From Mycoplasma sp. CAG:877 (GTDB lineage Bacteria; Bacillota_I; Bacilli_A; RF39; UBA660), in the NCBI GenBank assembly GCA_000433455.1, contig HF992496.1, positions 62,732 through 81,914 of the forward strand: a stretch of 19,183 bases of DNA, written 5' to 3'. Made by a program: the position numbers and the translations under genes. Within the stretch, counting starts at the first letter, position 1. Every line of letters begins with the position of its first letter. Below the pieces are notes generated by a model. That model saw nothing but the letters and a program-made list of their open reading frames with translations. It searched no databases and was not told where the DNA came from. Positions 1 through 7,379 of this stretch are shown piece after piece.

Positions 1-432
1 AACTATATCGACGCAGCAACAATAAAACCTAAAAAAACTCTTAAACGGTTTCTAAAAGAAAAAACTTATAAACTCTTAAAAAAACTAATCAAACTCTTTC
101 CAAAACTAAAACAAGAGTATTACAAACAAAAACTACTAAGAATATTTGGTTCATCTGACTATCAAAGTCTCCCACCAAATATGCATAAAACATTTCAAAA
201 TATAGTTAATGAAAACCTAGTATATTACTTAAAAAGTATTGAAAGTGAAGTACTCCTACTCTGGGGTAAACTAGATGATACAACGCCTCTAAAAGATGGT
301 TATAAAATGAATAACTTAATAAAGGACTCAGCTTTAATAATCTTTCCTAAAGGAAACCACTTTTCTTATCTACAATACCCATACTTAACCAATCAAATAA
401 TCCAAGAATTTATAAAAGAACAAAAAAAATAA
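1..432 (+). CDS. alpha/beta hydrolase, C-terminal part (5' end outside window)
   Basis: The frame is open from base 1 through the TAA at 430-432, so this is the 3' end of a longer gene, not a small ORF starting at the ATG at 181. The upstream part reads NYIDAATIKPKKTLKRFLKE, a style typical of the cap region of small alpha/beta-hydrolase-fold enzymes. The end carries the C-terminal hallmarks of the fold: WGKLDDTTPL around the Asp of the catalytic triad, then PKGNHFSYLQYP with the catalytic His. The nucleophile elbow (GxSxG) would lie before the window and cannot be checked. The substrate is unknown; such proteins are esterases, lipases or peptidases and are usually annotated only to superfamily level. 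This is the only plus-strand gene in the window and it converges on the neighbouring minus-strand gene. Confidence 0.85.
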   Translation, partial: NYIDAATIKPKKTLKRFLKEKTYKLLKKLIKLFPKLKQEYYKQKLLRIFGSSDYQSLPPNMHKTFQNIVNENLVYYLKSIESEVLLLWGKLDDTTPLKDGYKMNNLIKDSALIIFPKGNHFSYLQYPYLTNQIIQEFIKEQKK

Positions 433-454
433 AGCTTTACTTAGCTTTATTTTT
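422..454. terminator. bidirectional intrinsic terminator between convergent genes
   Basis: A perfect inverted repeat has arms at 425-436 and 443-454 (core AAATAAAGCT / AGCTTTATTT) around a 6-base loop. The A-run on one side and T-run on the other give a U-tract to transcripts from either direction. Each gene's TAA lies inside its own 5' arm: 430-432 for the hydrolase and 447-449 for the opposing gene. Confidence 0.8.
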
Positions 455-1238
455 CACTATTATCTAATTTAACTGAAATAGTACCATGATAATGTACAAC
501 ATCACTCTTAGTATAAGTATCACTAACCCAACATCTAATTGTATAAACTCTACTTTCCTTAGGAGCTAATTCACTAGATATAATACTAACTTTCTCATCA
601 TTATCAAGTAATAAAACCTTCTTATCATTAACACTATATTTTATAAAATCTCTTTCTACTACTTTATCACTACACTCATCAAAAGCAATCATTTCTTTAT
701 CATCAGAAATAAATATCTTAAACTTCTGTTTTTCTTTACCAGAATTATATAACTTAACAGTATAAGTCCTAGTTTTCATACCATCTTCATCACTAATTGG
801 TGAAACATCCACTAAACTAATTACATCACCTAAACCATTTTTAGCTTCATTAAACTCGTAATAAAGTTTACCAACTTTAAAAGTTGGCTTTACGTTAGAT
901 TCTTGTATTGCTGAAAAAATAATATAAGAACAAACTAAAAATGCAAATAAGATAATACATACTGAAATAATTGTATATTTACGTTCATTAGCCTTAATCT
1001 TTAAAATAACATGATCAATCTGTGTCGAAGAATATTTTTTTATATCAGCTTGTGTAAGCTTCTTTTTGTCTTTTTTCTTATCTTTCTTTTTCTTCTTATC
1101 ATCTTGCTTCTTTAAAGCCTTTTTATCTGTCTTAATACCAGTCTTTTCATCACTAATACCAACACTATCATTTTTCTTTAAAGATTTACTATCTTGGCTA
1201 CTACTAATTTTTTTATTTTTAATCTCTTTTTCTTCCAT
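447..1238 (-). CDS. membrane-anchored protein with Lys-rich cytoplasmic head, function unknown
   Basis: I do not recognise a family. The 263-residue product has three visible parts: a very Lys/Asp/Ser-rich, probably disordered head (about residues 1-65, with near-continuous Lys around 46-60), one strongly hydrophobic membrane segment (about 88-110, IISVCIILFAFLVCSYIIF), and an extracytoplasmic part of about 150 residues rich in alternating hydrophobic/polar strands. That part looks like an immunoglobulin-like beta-sandwich (YTVKLYNSGKEKQKFKIF resembles such domains). Two outer Cys residues are present. There is no signal peptidase or lipobox motif, so an N-in single-pass anchor is most likely. 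The longest frame starts 12 bases upstream (1250). I prefer the ATG at 1236-1238 because GGTG sits six bases before it and the extended -10 box leaves only about 10 bases of leader for the upper start. Confidence 0.7.
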   Translation of the reverse strand: MEEKEIKNKKISSSQDSKSLKKNDSVGISDEKTGIKTDKKALKKQDDKKKKKDKKKDKKKLTQADIKKYSSTQIDHVILKIKANERKYTIISVCIILFAFLVCSYIIFSAIQESNVKPTFKVGKLYYEFNEAKNGLGDVISLVDVSPISDEDGMKTRTYTVKLYNSGKEKQKFKIFISDDKEMIAFDECSDKVVERDFIKYSVNDKKVLLLDNDEKVSIISSELAPKESRVYTIRCWVSDTYTKSDVVHYHGTISVKLDNSEK

Positions 1239-1266
1239 ATTTTTCACCATATTTTCATCTACTAAG

Positions 1267-1275
1267 AGTATATCA
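1267..1275 (-). promoter_or_regulatory. extended -10 promoter of the Lys-rich membrane protein gene
   Basis: TGATATACT matches the extended -10 form TGnTATAAT with one mismatch. No good -35 box lies at 17 bases. The predicted start of transcription near 1260 gives about 22 bases of leader to the preferred ATG at 1238. Confidence 0.5.
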
Positions 1276-1301
1276 TATTTTATATAAAAACAACATAACT
1301 A

Positions 1302-1333
1302 GCAAAGAAAAAAGTTACGATTTTACGTAACTT
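1302..1333 (-). terminator. intrinsic terminator of the hisS-aspS operon
   Basis: On the minus strand, AAGTTACG, a six-base loop, then CGTAACTT (arms 1326-1333 and 1312-1319) forms a perfect 8-bp stem followed by a U-rich tract (TTTTCTTT). The aspS TAA (1332-1334) overlaps the first arm. Confidence 0.85.
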
Positions 1334-3071
1334 ATTTTATCATAATTCCTAAATCATCTAATTGTTTTTTATCTACTGTATTAGGACATTCACTCATTAA
1401 ACATGAAGCACTTGCTGTTTTAGGGAATGCTATAACATCACGAATATTATCTGTTCCTGTAAGTAGCATTGTCAAACGATCAAGTCCTAATGCAAGACCA
1501 CCATGTGGAGGTGTACCATATTTTAAAGCTTCTACAAAGAAACCAAATTTATTTTTAATATCTTCTTCAGTAAGTTCCAAAGCTCTAAACATCTTTTCTT
1601 GTACTTTCTCATCATGAATACGAATAGAGCCACCACCTGCTTCATATCCATTAATAACTATATCATAAGCCTTAGAGTAACAATGAGCTTTATCATTAAT
1701 AAGTTTATCTACATCACTATCAAGTGGTGAAGTAAATGGATGATGACATGCTACATATCTTCCTTCTTCTTCACTATATTCAAACGAAGGGAACTCTACT
1801 ATCCAGCATAACTTAAAGTCATCTTTCTTAATTAAGTCAAGATCTCTTGCTAACTTACAACGTAATGCTCCTAAAGATACCTTAACGATATTATATTTAC
1901 TATCAGCAACTATTAATACTAAGTCACCCTTTTCAAGTCCTAAAACTTCTCTTAAAGAATTAACCTCATCTGTACTAATAGCTTTAGCAATACTACCAGT
2001 AACTTCATCTTCAACTTTTAAATATGCAAGACCAGATGCTTTATAAGTCTTAACAAACTCAGTTAAAGCATCTAATTTTTTTCTTGAGAACTCACTAGCC
2101 TTACCTTTAACAACTAAACAGTTAACAATACCCTTATTTTCTATAACATTCTTAAACATAGAAAACTCAGTATTTTTAAACACCTCAGTAATATCTTGTA
2201 TTTCAAGACCAAATCTTAAATCAGGCTTATCAGAACCATACTTATCCATCGCAACATCATATTTCATTCTCATTAATGGTAACTTAATATCAATACCTCT
2301 AATTTCCTTAAATACATGAGCAACTAATCTTTCAGTAAGACTCATAACATCTTCTTGATCTACAAAACTCATCTCTAAATCTACTTGTGTAAATTCAGGT
2401 TGACGATCACTTCTTAAATCTTCATCTCTAAAACATTTAGCAATTTGGAAATATCTTTCAATTCCACCAACCATTAAAAGTTGTTTAAATATTTGAGGTG
2501 ATTGTGGTAAAGCATAAAATTTACCTTTATTTACTCTACTTGGTACTAAGTAATCTCTTGCTCCTTCTGGAGTTGACTTACAAAGTACTGGTGTTTCAAC
2601 CTCTAAGAAATTCTCTTTATCTAAGAAGTTTCTAATTGCCATTGTAATTTTATGTCTTGTTACTAAATTATTTGTAACTGTTCTTCTTCTAATATCTAAG
2701 TAACGATACTTTAATCTTGTATCTTCTAAAGCCGTTGTATCATCGCTTATTTCAAATGGTAAATCTTTACATGAATTTAAAACCTCAATATCAGAAAGTT
2801 CTACTTCAATATCTCCTGTAGGAATATTTTTATTTTTAGATTCTCTCTCACTAACTACTCCTACTACTTTTATTACTGATTCACTTTTTAATTGACTAGC
2901 AATCTCATAACATTTACCTTCTCTAGCAACCAATTGTACAATTCCTGATCTATCTCTTAAATCGATAAAGCAAACTCCACCTAAGTCACGCTTTTTTTGT
3001 ACCCAACCATATAAAGTTACTTCTTTTTCTACATCACTAATTCTCAAAGTATTATTATTAATCTCTTTCAT
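1332..3071 (-). CDS. aspS: aspartyl-tRNA synthetase
   Basis: Charges tRNA-Asp with aspartate using ATP, in the cytoplasm. The 579-residue protein has the full bacterial class IIb architecture: N-terminal OB-fold anticodon-binding domain (about 1-105, with YGWVQKKRDLGG), class II motif 1 region around 147-162, motif 2 at about 214-236 (FRDEDLRSDRQPEFTQ), the bacterial GAD insertion domain at about 285-410, and motif 3 at about 524-539 (GGLALGLDRLTMLLTG). Length is normal for bacterial AspRS (about 590). The start has an excellent SD (AGGAGGTG, six bases before the ATG) that overlaps the hisS stop codon, 12 bases upstream, so the two are one operon under the T-box leader at 4476-4666. Whether it also charges tRNA-Asn cannot be judged here; no gatCAB or asnS is in the window. 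Confidence 0.98.
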   Translation of the reverse strand: MKEINNNTLRISDVEKEVTLYGWVQKKRDLGGVCFIDLRDRSGIVQLVAREGKCYEIASQLKSESVIKVVGVVSERESKNKNIPTGDIEVELSDIEVLNSCKDLPFEISDDTTALEDTRLKYRYLDIRRRTVTNNLVTRHKITMAIRNFLDKENFLEVETPVLCKSTPEGARDYLVPSRVNKGKFYALPQSPQIFKQLLMVGGIERYFQIAKCFRDEDLRSDRQPEFTQVDLEMSFVDQEDVMSLTERLVAHVFKEIRGIDIKLPLMRMKYDVAMDKYGSDKPDLRFGLEIQDITEVFKNTEFSMFKNVIENKGIVNCLVVKGKASEFSRKKLDALTEFVKTYKASGLAYLKVEDEVTGSIAKAISTDEVNSLREVLGLEKGDLVLIVADSKYNIVKVSLGALRCKLARDLDLIKKDDFKLCWIVEFPSFEYSEEEGRYVACHHPFTSPLDSDVDKLINDKAHCYSKAYDIVINGYEAGGGSIRIHDEKVQEKMFRALELTEEDIKNKFGFFVEALKYGTPPHGGLALGLDRLTMLLTGTDNIRDVIAFPKTASASCLMSECPNTVDKKQLDDLGIMIK

Positions 3072-3083
3072 CTACTACACCTC

Positions 3084-4463
3084 CTATTTATGGCATCCAC
3101 CACAACCACAACCATCATCATCACAGTCGCAGTCTCCATCACACTCTGAAGAACAACCACCGCAGCAACCGCAACCATCTTCATCATCTTCCATAGCACT
3201 AGTCTTTTCATCTAAATAATAAATTAATGCATCTAAGCTAATAATTTCTTCTTCTTTAGTCTTATTATTTTTAATCTTAACTTCATTATTATTTAAATCT
3301 TCACTATTTAAAACACAAGTAAATTTAGCATTTAATCTATCTGCTTGTTTAAATTGTCCCTTTAATCCTCTACCAGTATATTCAGTATCAACAATAAATC
3401 CAGCTACTCTTAACTCTTGTGCTAAATATAATGCATATTTCTTCTCTTCTTCATTAACATACATTAAGAATAAATCTATATCTTCAACTATTGGTAATTT
3501 AACTTTTTCAAGTTCCAAAGCTCTAACAATTCTACCAATACCAGAAGCAAATCCTACACATGCAGTTTCAGGTCCATCAAGTTGGTTAACTAAACCATTA
3601 TAACGTCCCCCTCCACCAATTACATTGTTAGAACCAAATCCTTCAACCTTAGCTTCTATTTCAAATACTGTATGATTATAATAATCAAGTCCTCTTACTA
3701 TACTAGGATTAATTTCATACTTAACACCTAAAACCTCTAAATAATCGCAAACCTTTTCAAAACGATCACGACTTTCATCATTTAAATAATCTAAAGTCTT
3801 AGGAGCCTTCTTCATTATTTCATTTTCAGCATCAACTTTACAATCTAATATTCTAAGTGGATTCTTCTCTAATCTAGCCTTACAATCTTCACATAGCTCA
3901 TCAATATGTGGTTTGAAATACTCAACTAAAGCTTCTCTATAAGCACCTCTTGACTCATCATCACCAAGTGAGTTAATATTAACTTTTATCTCTTTTAAAC
4001 CTAGCATTCTATATACATTAACAGCTAAAGAAATAACCTCAGCATCACTCATTGGATCATCAGTACCCAAAACCTCAACTCCAAATTGTGTAAGTTCTCT
4101 ATCTCTTCCAGATTGTGGTCTCTCATATCTATACATTGTTCCATTATAGTATACCTTTATTGGTTGATTAGCATCACCATACATTTTATTTTCAATGTAA
4201 GCTCTAACAACACCAGCAGTACCTTCAGGTCTTAATGTAATATTTCTTCCACCCTTATCTATAAAATCATAACTTTCCTTAGTAACAATATCTGTAGTTT
4301 CTCCTACACCACGATGGAATAATTCAGTAGCCTCAAAGATTGGTGTACGAATATAAGTATAATTATACTTTTCCATAACAGCATCAATTACACTATCAAC
4401 ATACTTCCAAATCTTAGCTTCTCTTCCAAAAATATCGTTACATCCTTTTTGCCTTTGTATCAT
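3084..4463 (-). CDS. hisS: histidyl-tRNA synthetase with Cys-rich C-terminal tail
   Basis: Charges tRNA-His. The 459-residue product shows class II motif 2 (RYERPQSGRDRELTQFG, about 112-128), the His-binding signatures RGLDYYNHTVFE (about 257-268) and GGGGRYNGL (about 283-291), motif 3 (GFASGIGRI, about 304-312), and the C-terminal anticodon-binding domain (about 325-420). The open frame extends upstream to 4493, but that start lies inside the T-box terminator. The ATG at 4461-4463 has AGGAGG six bases ahead and gives the standard N-terminus MIQRQKGCNDI. Oddity: residues 426-459 form an acidic, Gly-rich tail with ten Cys (CGCCGGC, CDCDDD and CGCGGC) not needed for HisRS function. It is in frame with the synthetase and ends at a normal TAG, so it is not an obvious frameshift artefact. 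Confidence 0.97.
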   Translation of the reverse strand: MIQRQKGCNDIFGREAKIWKYVDSVIDAVMEKYNYTYIRTPIFEATELFHRGVGETTDIVTKESYDFIDKGGRNITLRPEGTAGVVRAYIENKMYGDANQPIKVYYNGTMYRYERPQSGRDRELTQFGVEVLGTDDPMSDAEVISLAVNVYRMLGLKEIKVNINSLGDDESRGAYREALVEYFKPHIDELCEDCKARLEKNPLRILDCKVDAENEIMKKAPKTLDYLNDESRDRFEKVCDYLEVLGVKYEINPSIVRGLDYYNHTVFEIEAKVEGFGSNNVIGGGGRYNGLVNQLDGPETACVGFASGIGRIVRALELEKVKLPIVEDIDLFLMYVNEEEKKYALYLAQELRVAGFIVDTEYTGRGLKGQFKQADRLNAKFTCVLNSEDLNNNEVKIKNNKTKEEEIISLDALIYYLDEKTSAMEDDEDGCGCCGGCSSECDGDCDCDDDGCGCGGCHK

Positions 4464-4475
4464 AAATAACCTCCT

Positions 4476-4666
4476 AAAATAAAAAGATGACACTTACAAA
4501 GGACAGTATTATTACTGTGGTGCCACCTTATTTTATACTTTAAAAACCGATATCGAAGTAACTCGCTTCCCATTTATGAGATGTCTTCAACTTCTAAATA
4601 ATAAGTATTTTCACCAACCATACTCTCTCTAAAACATTTATAAAGTCTACTCTTTCTCAAGAAGAT
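4476..4666 (-). promoter_or_regulatory. T-box riboswitch leader of hisS-aspS with overlapping Asp/His specifier
   Basis: Stem I base TGAGA/TCTCA opens into a specifier loop with AAGAGTA on the 5' side and GAAGACA on the 3' side (AGUA/GAA is the loop-E pair of T-boxes), closed above by GACTT/AAGTT. The loop reads GAC (4583-4585) followed by A; shifted by two it reads CAU (4581-4583). The distal stem I motif AGAGAGTATGGTTGGTGAAA is present. The T-box sequence AAGGTGGCACCACAG is at 4515-4529. The antiterminator pairs AAGG with CCTT (4499-4502), with bulge TGGCACC and an ACAGTA/TACTGT upper stem. The competing terminator pairs AAGGTGGCAC (4520-4529) with GTGTCATCTT (4484-4493), followed by TTTATTTT. 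Uncharged tRNA should favour the antiterminator and so hisS-aspS expression. Confidence 0.93.
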
Positions 4667-4672
4667 ATGAAT

Positions 4673-4681
4673 ATTATAACA
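4673..4681 (-). promoter_or_regulatory. extended -10 promoter of the T-box/hisS-aspS operon
   Basis: TGTTATAAT is a perfect extended -10 element (TG-n-TATAAT). The hexamer 17 bases upstream (ACTATC) is not a -35 match. Predicted transcription start is near 4666, just before stem I of the T-box. Confidence 0.7.
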
Positions 4682-4690
4682 TATTTTTCT

Positions 4691-4707
4691 AAAAAGATAG
4701 TCTTTTT
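4691..4707 (-). terminator. weak AT-only hairpin directly after the M3-like peptidase gene
   Basis: AAAAAGA, a three-base loop, then TCTTTTT forms a 7-bp hairpin one base past the stop codon (4708-4710). It has one G-C pair per arm and sits just upstream of the T-box promoter. It may end the long comN-secDF-relA operon, but it is thermodynamically weak. Confidence 0.35.
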
Positions 4708-5850
4708 TTATATTTTTTTAATCATTGTTCTATTCATTGTCCTAACTAAAGACTTCGTAGCTTTTGAAGCACTAAAACCAATACTTTCTAAACTCTCTTT
4801 ATTAAAGTCTTTTCCCCTAATACTCATAAAGTCATCTAAAGAAATTTCTCCATTAATAATCATATTAGAAATTAAAATTCCATAACTATAACGATTCTCA
4901 TCTATTCCACTCATCATAGAAGAAAGTGAAGAAAATGAATATTCTCCCTCTTCTATTATTTTCTTCTCTAAAAGACTCTTAACTACCACTTCCTTCATAA
5001 CATTCCCATCACATACTTTTCTATATTCATTTTCTGATAATAATGTAAGTAATAGTCCTGATTCTAAATAAGAAAATAAACTAGTAAAAAACTCTTTAAA
5101 AGAAAATATAACTTCTTCTTCTCTAATTCCATTTTTTAATAAATACTCCAAGAAAAGTTGATTATAATAACAAGACAAAGTCTCTACAAAAATACTATTT
5201 ACTGAATAATCAACTATCCCATTATTAGAAAAAGTACTAGTAACATCCAAATAATCATGAACATGTCCCATCTCATGAATCAAAGATGCCAAAGTTACTA
5301 CTGACCTTGGTTTTTTGTATAAAAATACATTACCAAACTTCTCATCAGTATTAAATATTGTAAAAGCAGGAACTCCCATCGCAGCAATTGAATCAAATCT
5401 ATATAAATGTCCATCCTCAAGTAATTCTTCTAAAATATCTCTTCCCTCAGGAAAAGAATCCTTAAAAAATGCTTCTAATATCTCACTACGTTCTCCATCT
5501 CTAATTCTAGGAAAATGTTTTCTTCTAAAATATCTACTAAGAGCAATCTCTACCATTGCTTCACTAGCTTCATCAAAACTCTTTCCTAAAATTTCTCTGT
5601 GATATAACTTATTACTTAAGAAATTTTCCTTAGCCTTAAGACAACTCTCATCATAACACTTTATTCCAAACTCTTCTATCTCATTTGATAAAAATATATT
5701 ACTTCTTCTTCTCAAACCATATACATAGTTAAGTGCTCCAAAAGTCATATACTTACTATAAAAGTCATCTTTATCAGGACTATGTTTTAACCCCTCTTCT
5801 AACTCAATAAGTTGTCTTTTAATATCACTATAATCTGCATTCAACCTCAT
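4708..5850 (-). CDS. putative M3-like zinc metallopeptidase (short form)
   Basis: A 380-residue cytoplasmic protein without signal peptide. The zinc-binding motif HEMGHVHD (H192, E193, H196) is followed by FVETLSCYY with a likely third ligand at E223, the arrangement seen in M3 oligopeptidases (PepF/thimet type). The SLIHEMGH context and the mostly helical, Glu/Lys-rich body also fit that clan. Members of that family are usually about 550-600 residues, so this is a reduced or divergent form, perhaps lacking much of the N-terminal lid. The start ATG has AAGGGG nine bases upstream. It is the last gene of a run of same-strand genes and is separated from the AI-2E gene by a probable terminator, so its expression may be lower than the genes before it. 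Substrate unknown; peptide recycling is a guess. Confidence 0.65.
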   Translation of the reverse strand: MRLNADYSDIKRQLIELEEGLKHSPDKDDFYSKYMTFGALNYVYGLRRRSNIFLSNEIEEFGIKCYDESCLKAKENFLSNKLYHREILGKSFDEASEAMVEIALSRYFRRKHFPRIRDGERSEILEAFFKDSFPEGRDILEELLEDGHLYRFDSIAAMGVPAFTIFNTDEKFGNVFLYKKPRSVVTLASLIHEMGHVHDYLDVTSTFSNNGIVDYSVNSIFVETLSCYYNQLFLEYLLKNGIREEEVIFSFKEFFTSLFSYLESGLLLTLLSENEYRKVCDGNVMKEVVVKSLLEKKIIEEGEYSFSSLSSMMSGIDENRYSYGILISNMIINGEISLDDFMSIRGKDFNKESLESIGFSASKATKSLVRTMNRTMIKKI

Positions 5851-5861
5851 AAATATTTCCC

Positions 5862-5895
5862 CTTAAACAAAAGAAGCCATCTATATAGCTTCTTT
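5862..5895 (-). terminator. probable intrinsic terminator between AI-2E gene and M3-like gene
   Basis: AAAGAAGC and GCTTCTTT (arms 5888-5895 and 5870-5877) pair perfectly around a 10-base loop that contains the end of the AI-2E stop codon region, followed by TTGTTT. It lies in a 30-base gap with no visible promoter after it, so it may be a partial (readthrough) terminator. Confidence 0.6.
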
Positions 5896-6939
5896 AACTT
5901 TATCTAATCCCTTTTCTAAATCCTTCTTAAAGAACTTATAAGTAGTTCTAATTAGTAAATAACATGGTAAAGCTACAACTATACCAACCATTCCTGCTAG
6001 TGTACCACCAACTGATACCATCATAATTGTAATAAGTGGATTTATATCATTTGTTCTACCATAAACTCTAGGTGATGTAAAATATCCATCTATTTGTGGG
6101 AATATTAAACAAATAACTATCGTTGCTATAACCAAAGGTGTAGATACAACACTTGCCATTATTATAGCAATAATATTTGTAATAAGTCCACCAAAATAAG
6201 GTATAACTGTCGTTAAACAAGCAAGAAGTCCAAGTATTAACCAGTTTGGATGCCCTATAATAAAGAATAAAAAGCTATATTCAACTAATTGAATTAACAT
6301 AAATATTCCAAGTCCTTTTAAATAATTACTAATTTCAACATCCAAACATTTAAAGTACTTATATGCTTTTTTATCAAGTGATAAAAGCATTTCTCTAAAC
6401 CAATGTCTTATCTTATCCATATCAGCTAAGAAATAAATAAACCCTACAAATCCTACAATAAACTTACCAGCAAAGCCAATTGACTTAGAAACTACATCTA
6501 TCGTTGTCGAAGAAATAATTCCTCCAACATCTTTCAAAGCATCATTTAAATAATCAGTGACTTTAATTTCAAAACTTCCTAAATTAAGATTAAACTTCGT
6601 ACCAACATTTTCAATTACTTCTTTAAACATCTTAATAAGTAAAGATAACTGATCATAAAATAGTGGTAATACTATCGCAATCAATCCTCCAACTAATAAA
6701 ACAAGTCCAAGTACAGTAACTAAAATTGCTAAGTTTTTACTAAGACCTTTCTTTTCTAAAAGTCTAATAAAAGGTGTAATAGCATATGCAAATACAAAAG
6801 CTATTATAAATGGTGCCATAACAGAAATTATCTTTAATAATACTCCCCACCAAACACCAATATTAGTAACCGCAATATATAAAAGTCCTAGTAAAAATGT
6901 TAAATTTATAATTTTATAATTCAACTTATTAGGAAACAA
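5881..6939 (-). CDS. AI-2E/PerM (UPF0118) family membrane protein
   Basis: A 352-residue polytopic membrane protein. N-terminal hydrophobic helices (LTFLLGLLYIAVTNIGVWWG; VMAPFIIAFVFAYAITPFI) are followed by the family's amphipathic region (about 95-145) and a C-terminal block of helices, with PQIDGYFTSPRVYGRTNDIN-like text (about residues 300-320) ahead of the last two membrane segments. These mark the AI-2E transporter superfamily. Members have been assigned autoinducer export, Na+/H+ antiport or unknown roles, so no substrate is claimed. The open frame begins with TTG at 6960, inside dtd and without an SD. I place the start at the TTG at 6937-6939 because AGAGAGGTG lies six bases ahead and overlaps the dtd stop, leaving a five-base gap. 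TTG is an uncommon start, consistent with coupling to dtd. Confidence 0.85.
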   Translation of the reverse strand: MFPNKLNYKIINLTFLLGLLYIAVTNIGVWWGVLLKIISVMAPFIIAFVFAYAITPFIRLLEKKGLSKNLAILVTVLGLVLLVGGLIAIVLPLFYDQLSLLIKMFKEVIENVGTKFNLNLGSFEIKVTDYLNDALKDVGGIISSTTIDVVSKSIGFAGKFIVGFVGFIYFLADMDKIRHWFREMLLSLDKKAYKYFKCLDVEISNYLKGLGIFMLIQLVEYSFLFFIIGHPNWLILGLLACLTTVIPYFGGLITNIIAIIMASVVSTPLVIATIVICLIFPQIDGYFTSPRVYGRTNDINPLITIMMVSVGGTLAGMVGIVVALPCYLLIRTTYKFFKKDLEKGLDKVKEAI

Positions 6940-6944
6940 GAAAA

Positions 6945-7379
6945 TCACCTCTCTAGCCAAATAGTAGTTGGACCAATATTATTAATTTCAATATCCATAT
7001 CAGCACCAAACTCACCAGTTTCAACTTCTATGTACTTTTCAAGTTCTCTATTAAACATCTCATAAAATTTAATAGCCTCATCATTTTTCATAGCAGCCAT
7101 ATAACTTGGTCTATTACCCTTTTCACAACTAGCATACAATGTAAATTGTGAAACTGAAAGTATCTTGCCCCCATAATCTAAAATACTCTTATTCATAACA
7201 TCATTTTCATCTGGAAAGATTCTAAGATTAACAATCTTCTTAGCCATATATTCTATTTTTTCTAAAGTATCTCCCTCAGTAAAACCAACAAACACAACTA
7301 ATCCTTGATCAATCTTACCAACTGTCTTACCAGAAACATCTACTTTAGCTTTTCCAGTTCTTTGTAGTAAAGCTCTCAT
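6945..7379 (-). CDS. dtd: D-aminoacyl-tRNA deacylase
   Basis: Hydrolyses D-aminoacyl-tRNA (and mischarged Gly-tRNA-Ala in studied members), a chiral proofreading step after aminoacylation. The 144-residue protein is full length for the family and carries both signatures: SQFTLYA at 77-83 with the active-site Thr80, then KGNRPSY, and the NxGPxT cross-dimer motif as NIGPTT at 134-139. Its ATG overlaps the relA stop codon as ATGA, with SD AAGGGTGA upstream, so translation is coupled to relA. The relA-dtd pair is a well-known conserved neighbourhood in Firmicutes. Confidence 0.97.
   Translation of the reverse strand: MRALLQRTGKAKVDVSGKTVGKIDQGLVVFVGFTEGDTLEKIEYMAKKIVNLRIFPDENDVMNKSILDYGGKILSVSQFTLYASCEKGNRPSYMAAMKNDEAIKFYEMFNRELEKYIEVETGEFGADMDIEINNIGPTTIWLER

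Noticed and set aside
1066..1287. Plus-strand ORF rich in Phe, Leu and Ser resembling a membrane protein
   Set aside because: It is the antisense of the Lys-rich coding region (AAA/AAG read as TTT/CTT) and has no SD.
4464..4493. Upstream ten-codon extension of hisS
   Set aside because: It lies within the T-box terminator hairpin and has no SD; the ATG at 4461-4463 has a perfect one and gives the standard HisRS N-terminus.
4667..4885. Plus-strand 72-codon hydrophobic ORF
   Set aside because: Antisense to the M3-like gene and T-box promoter region; no SD or family resemblance.
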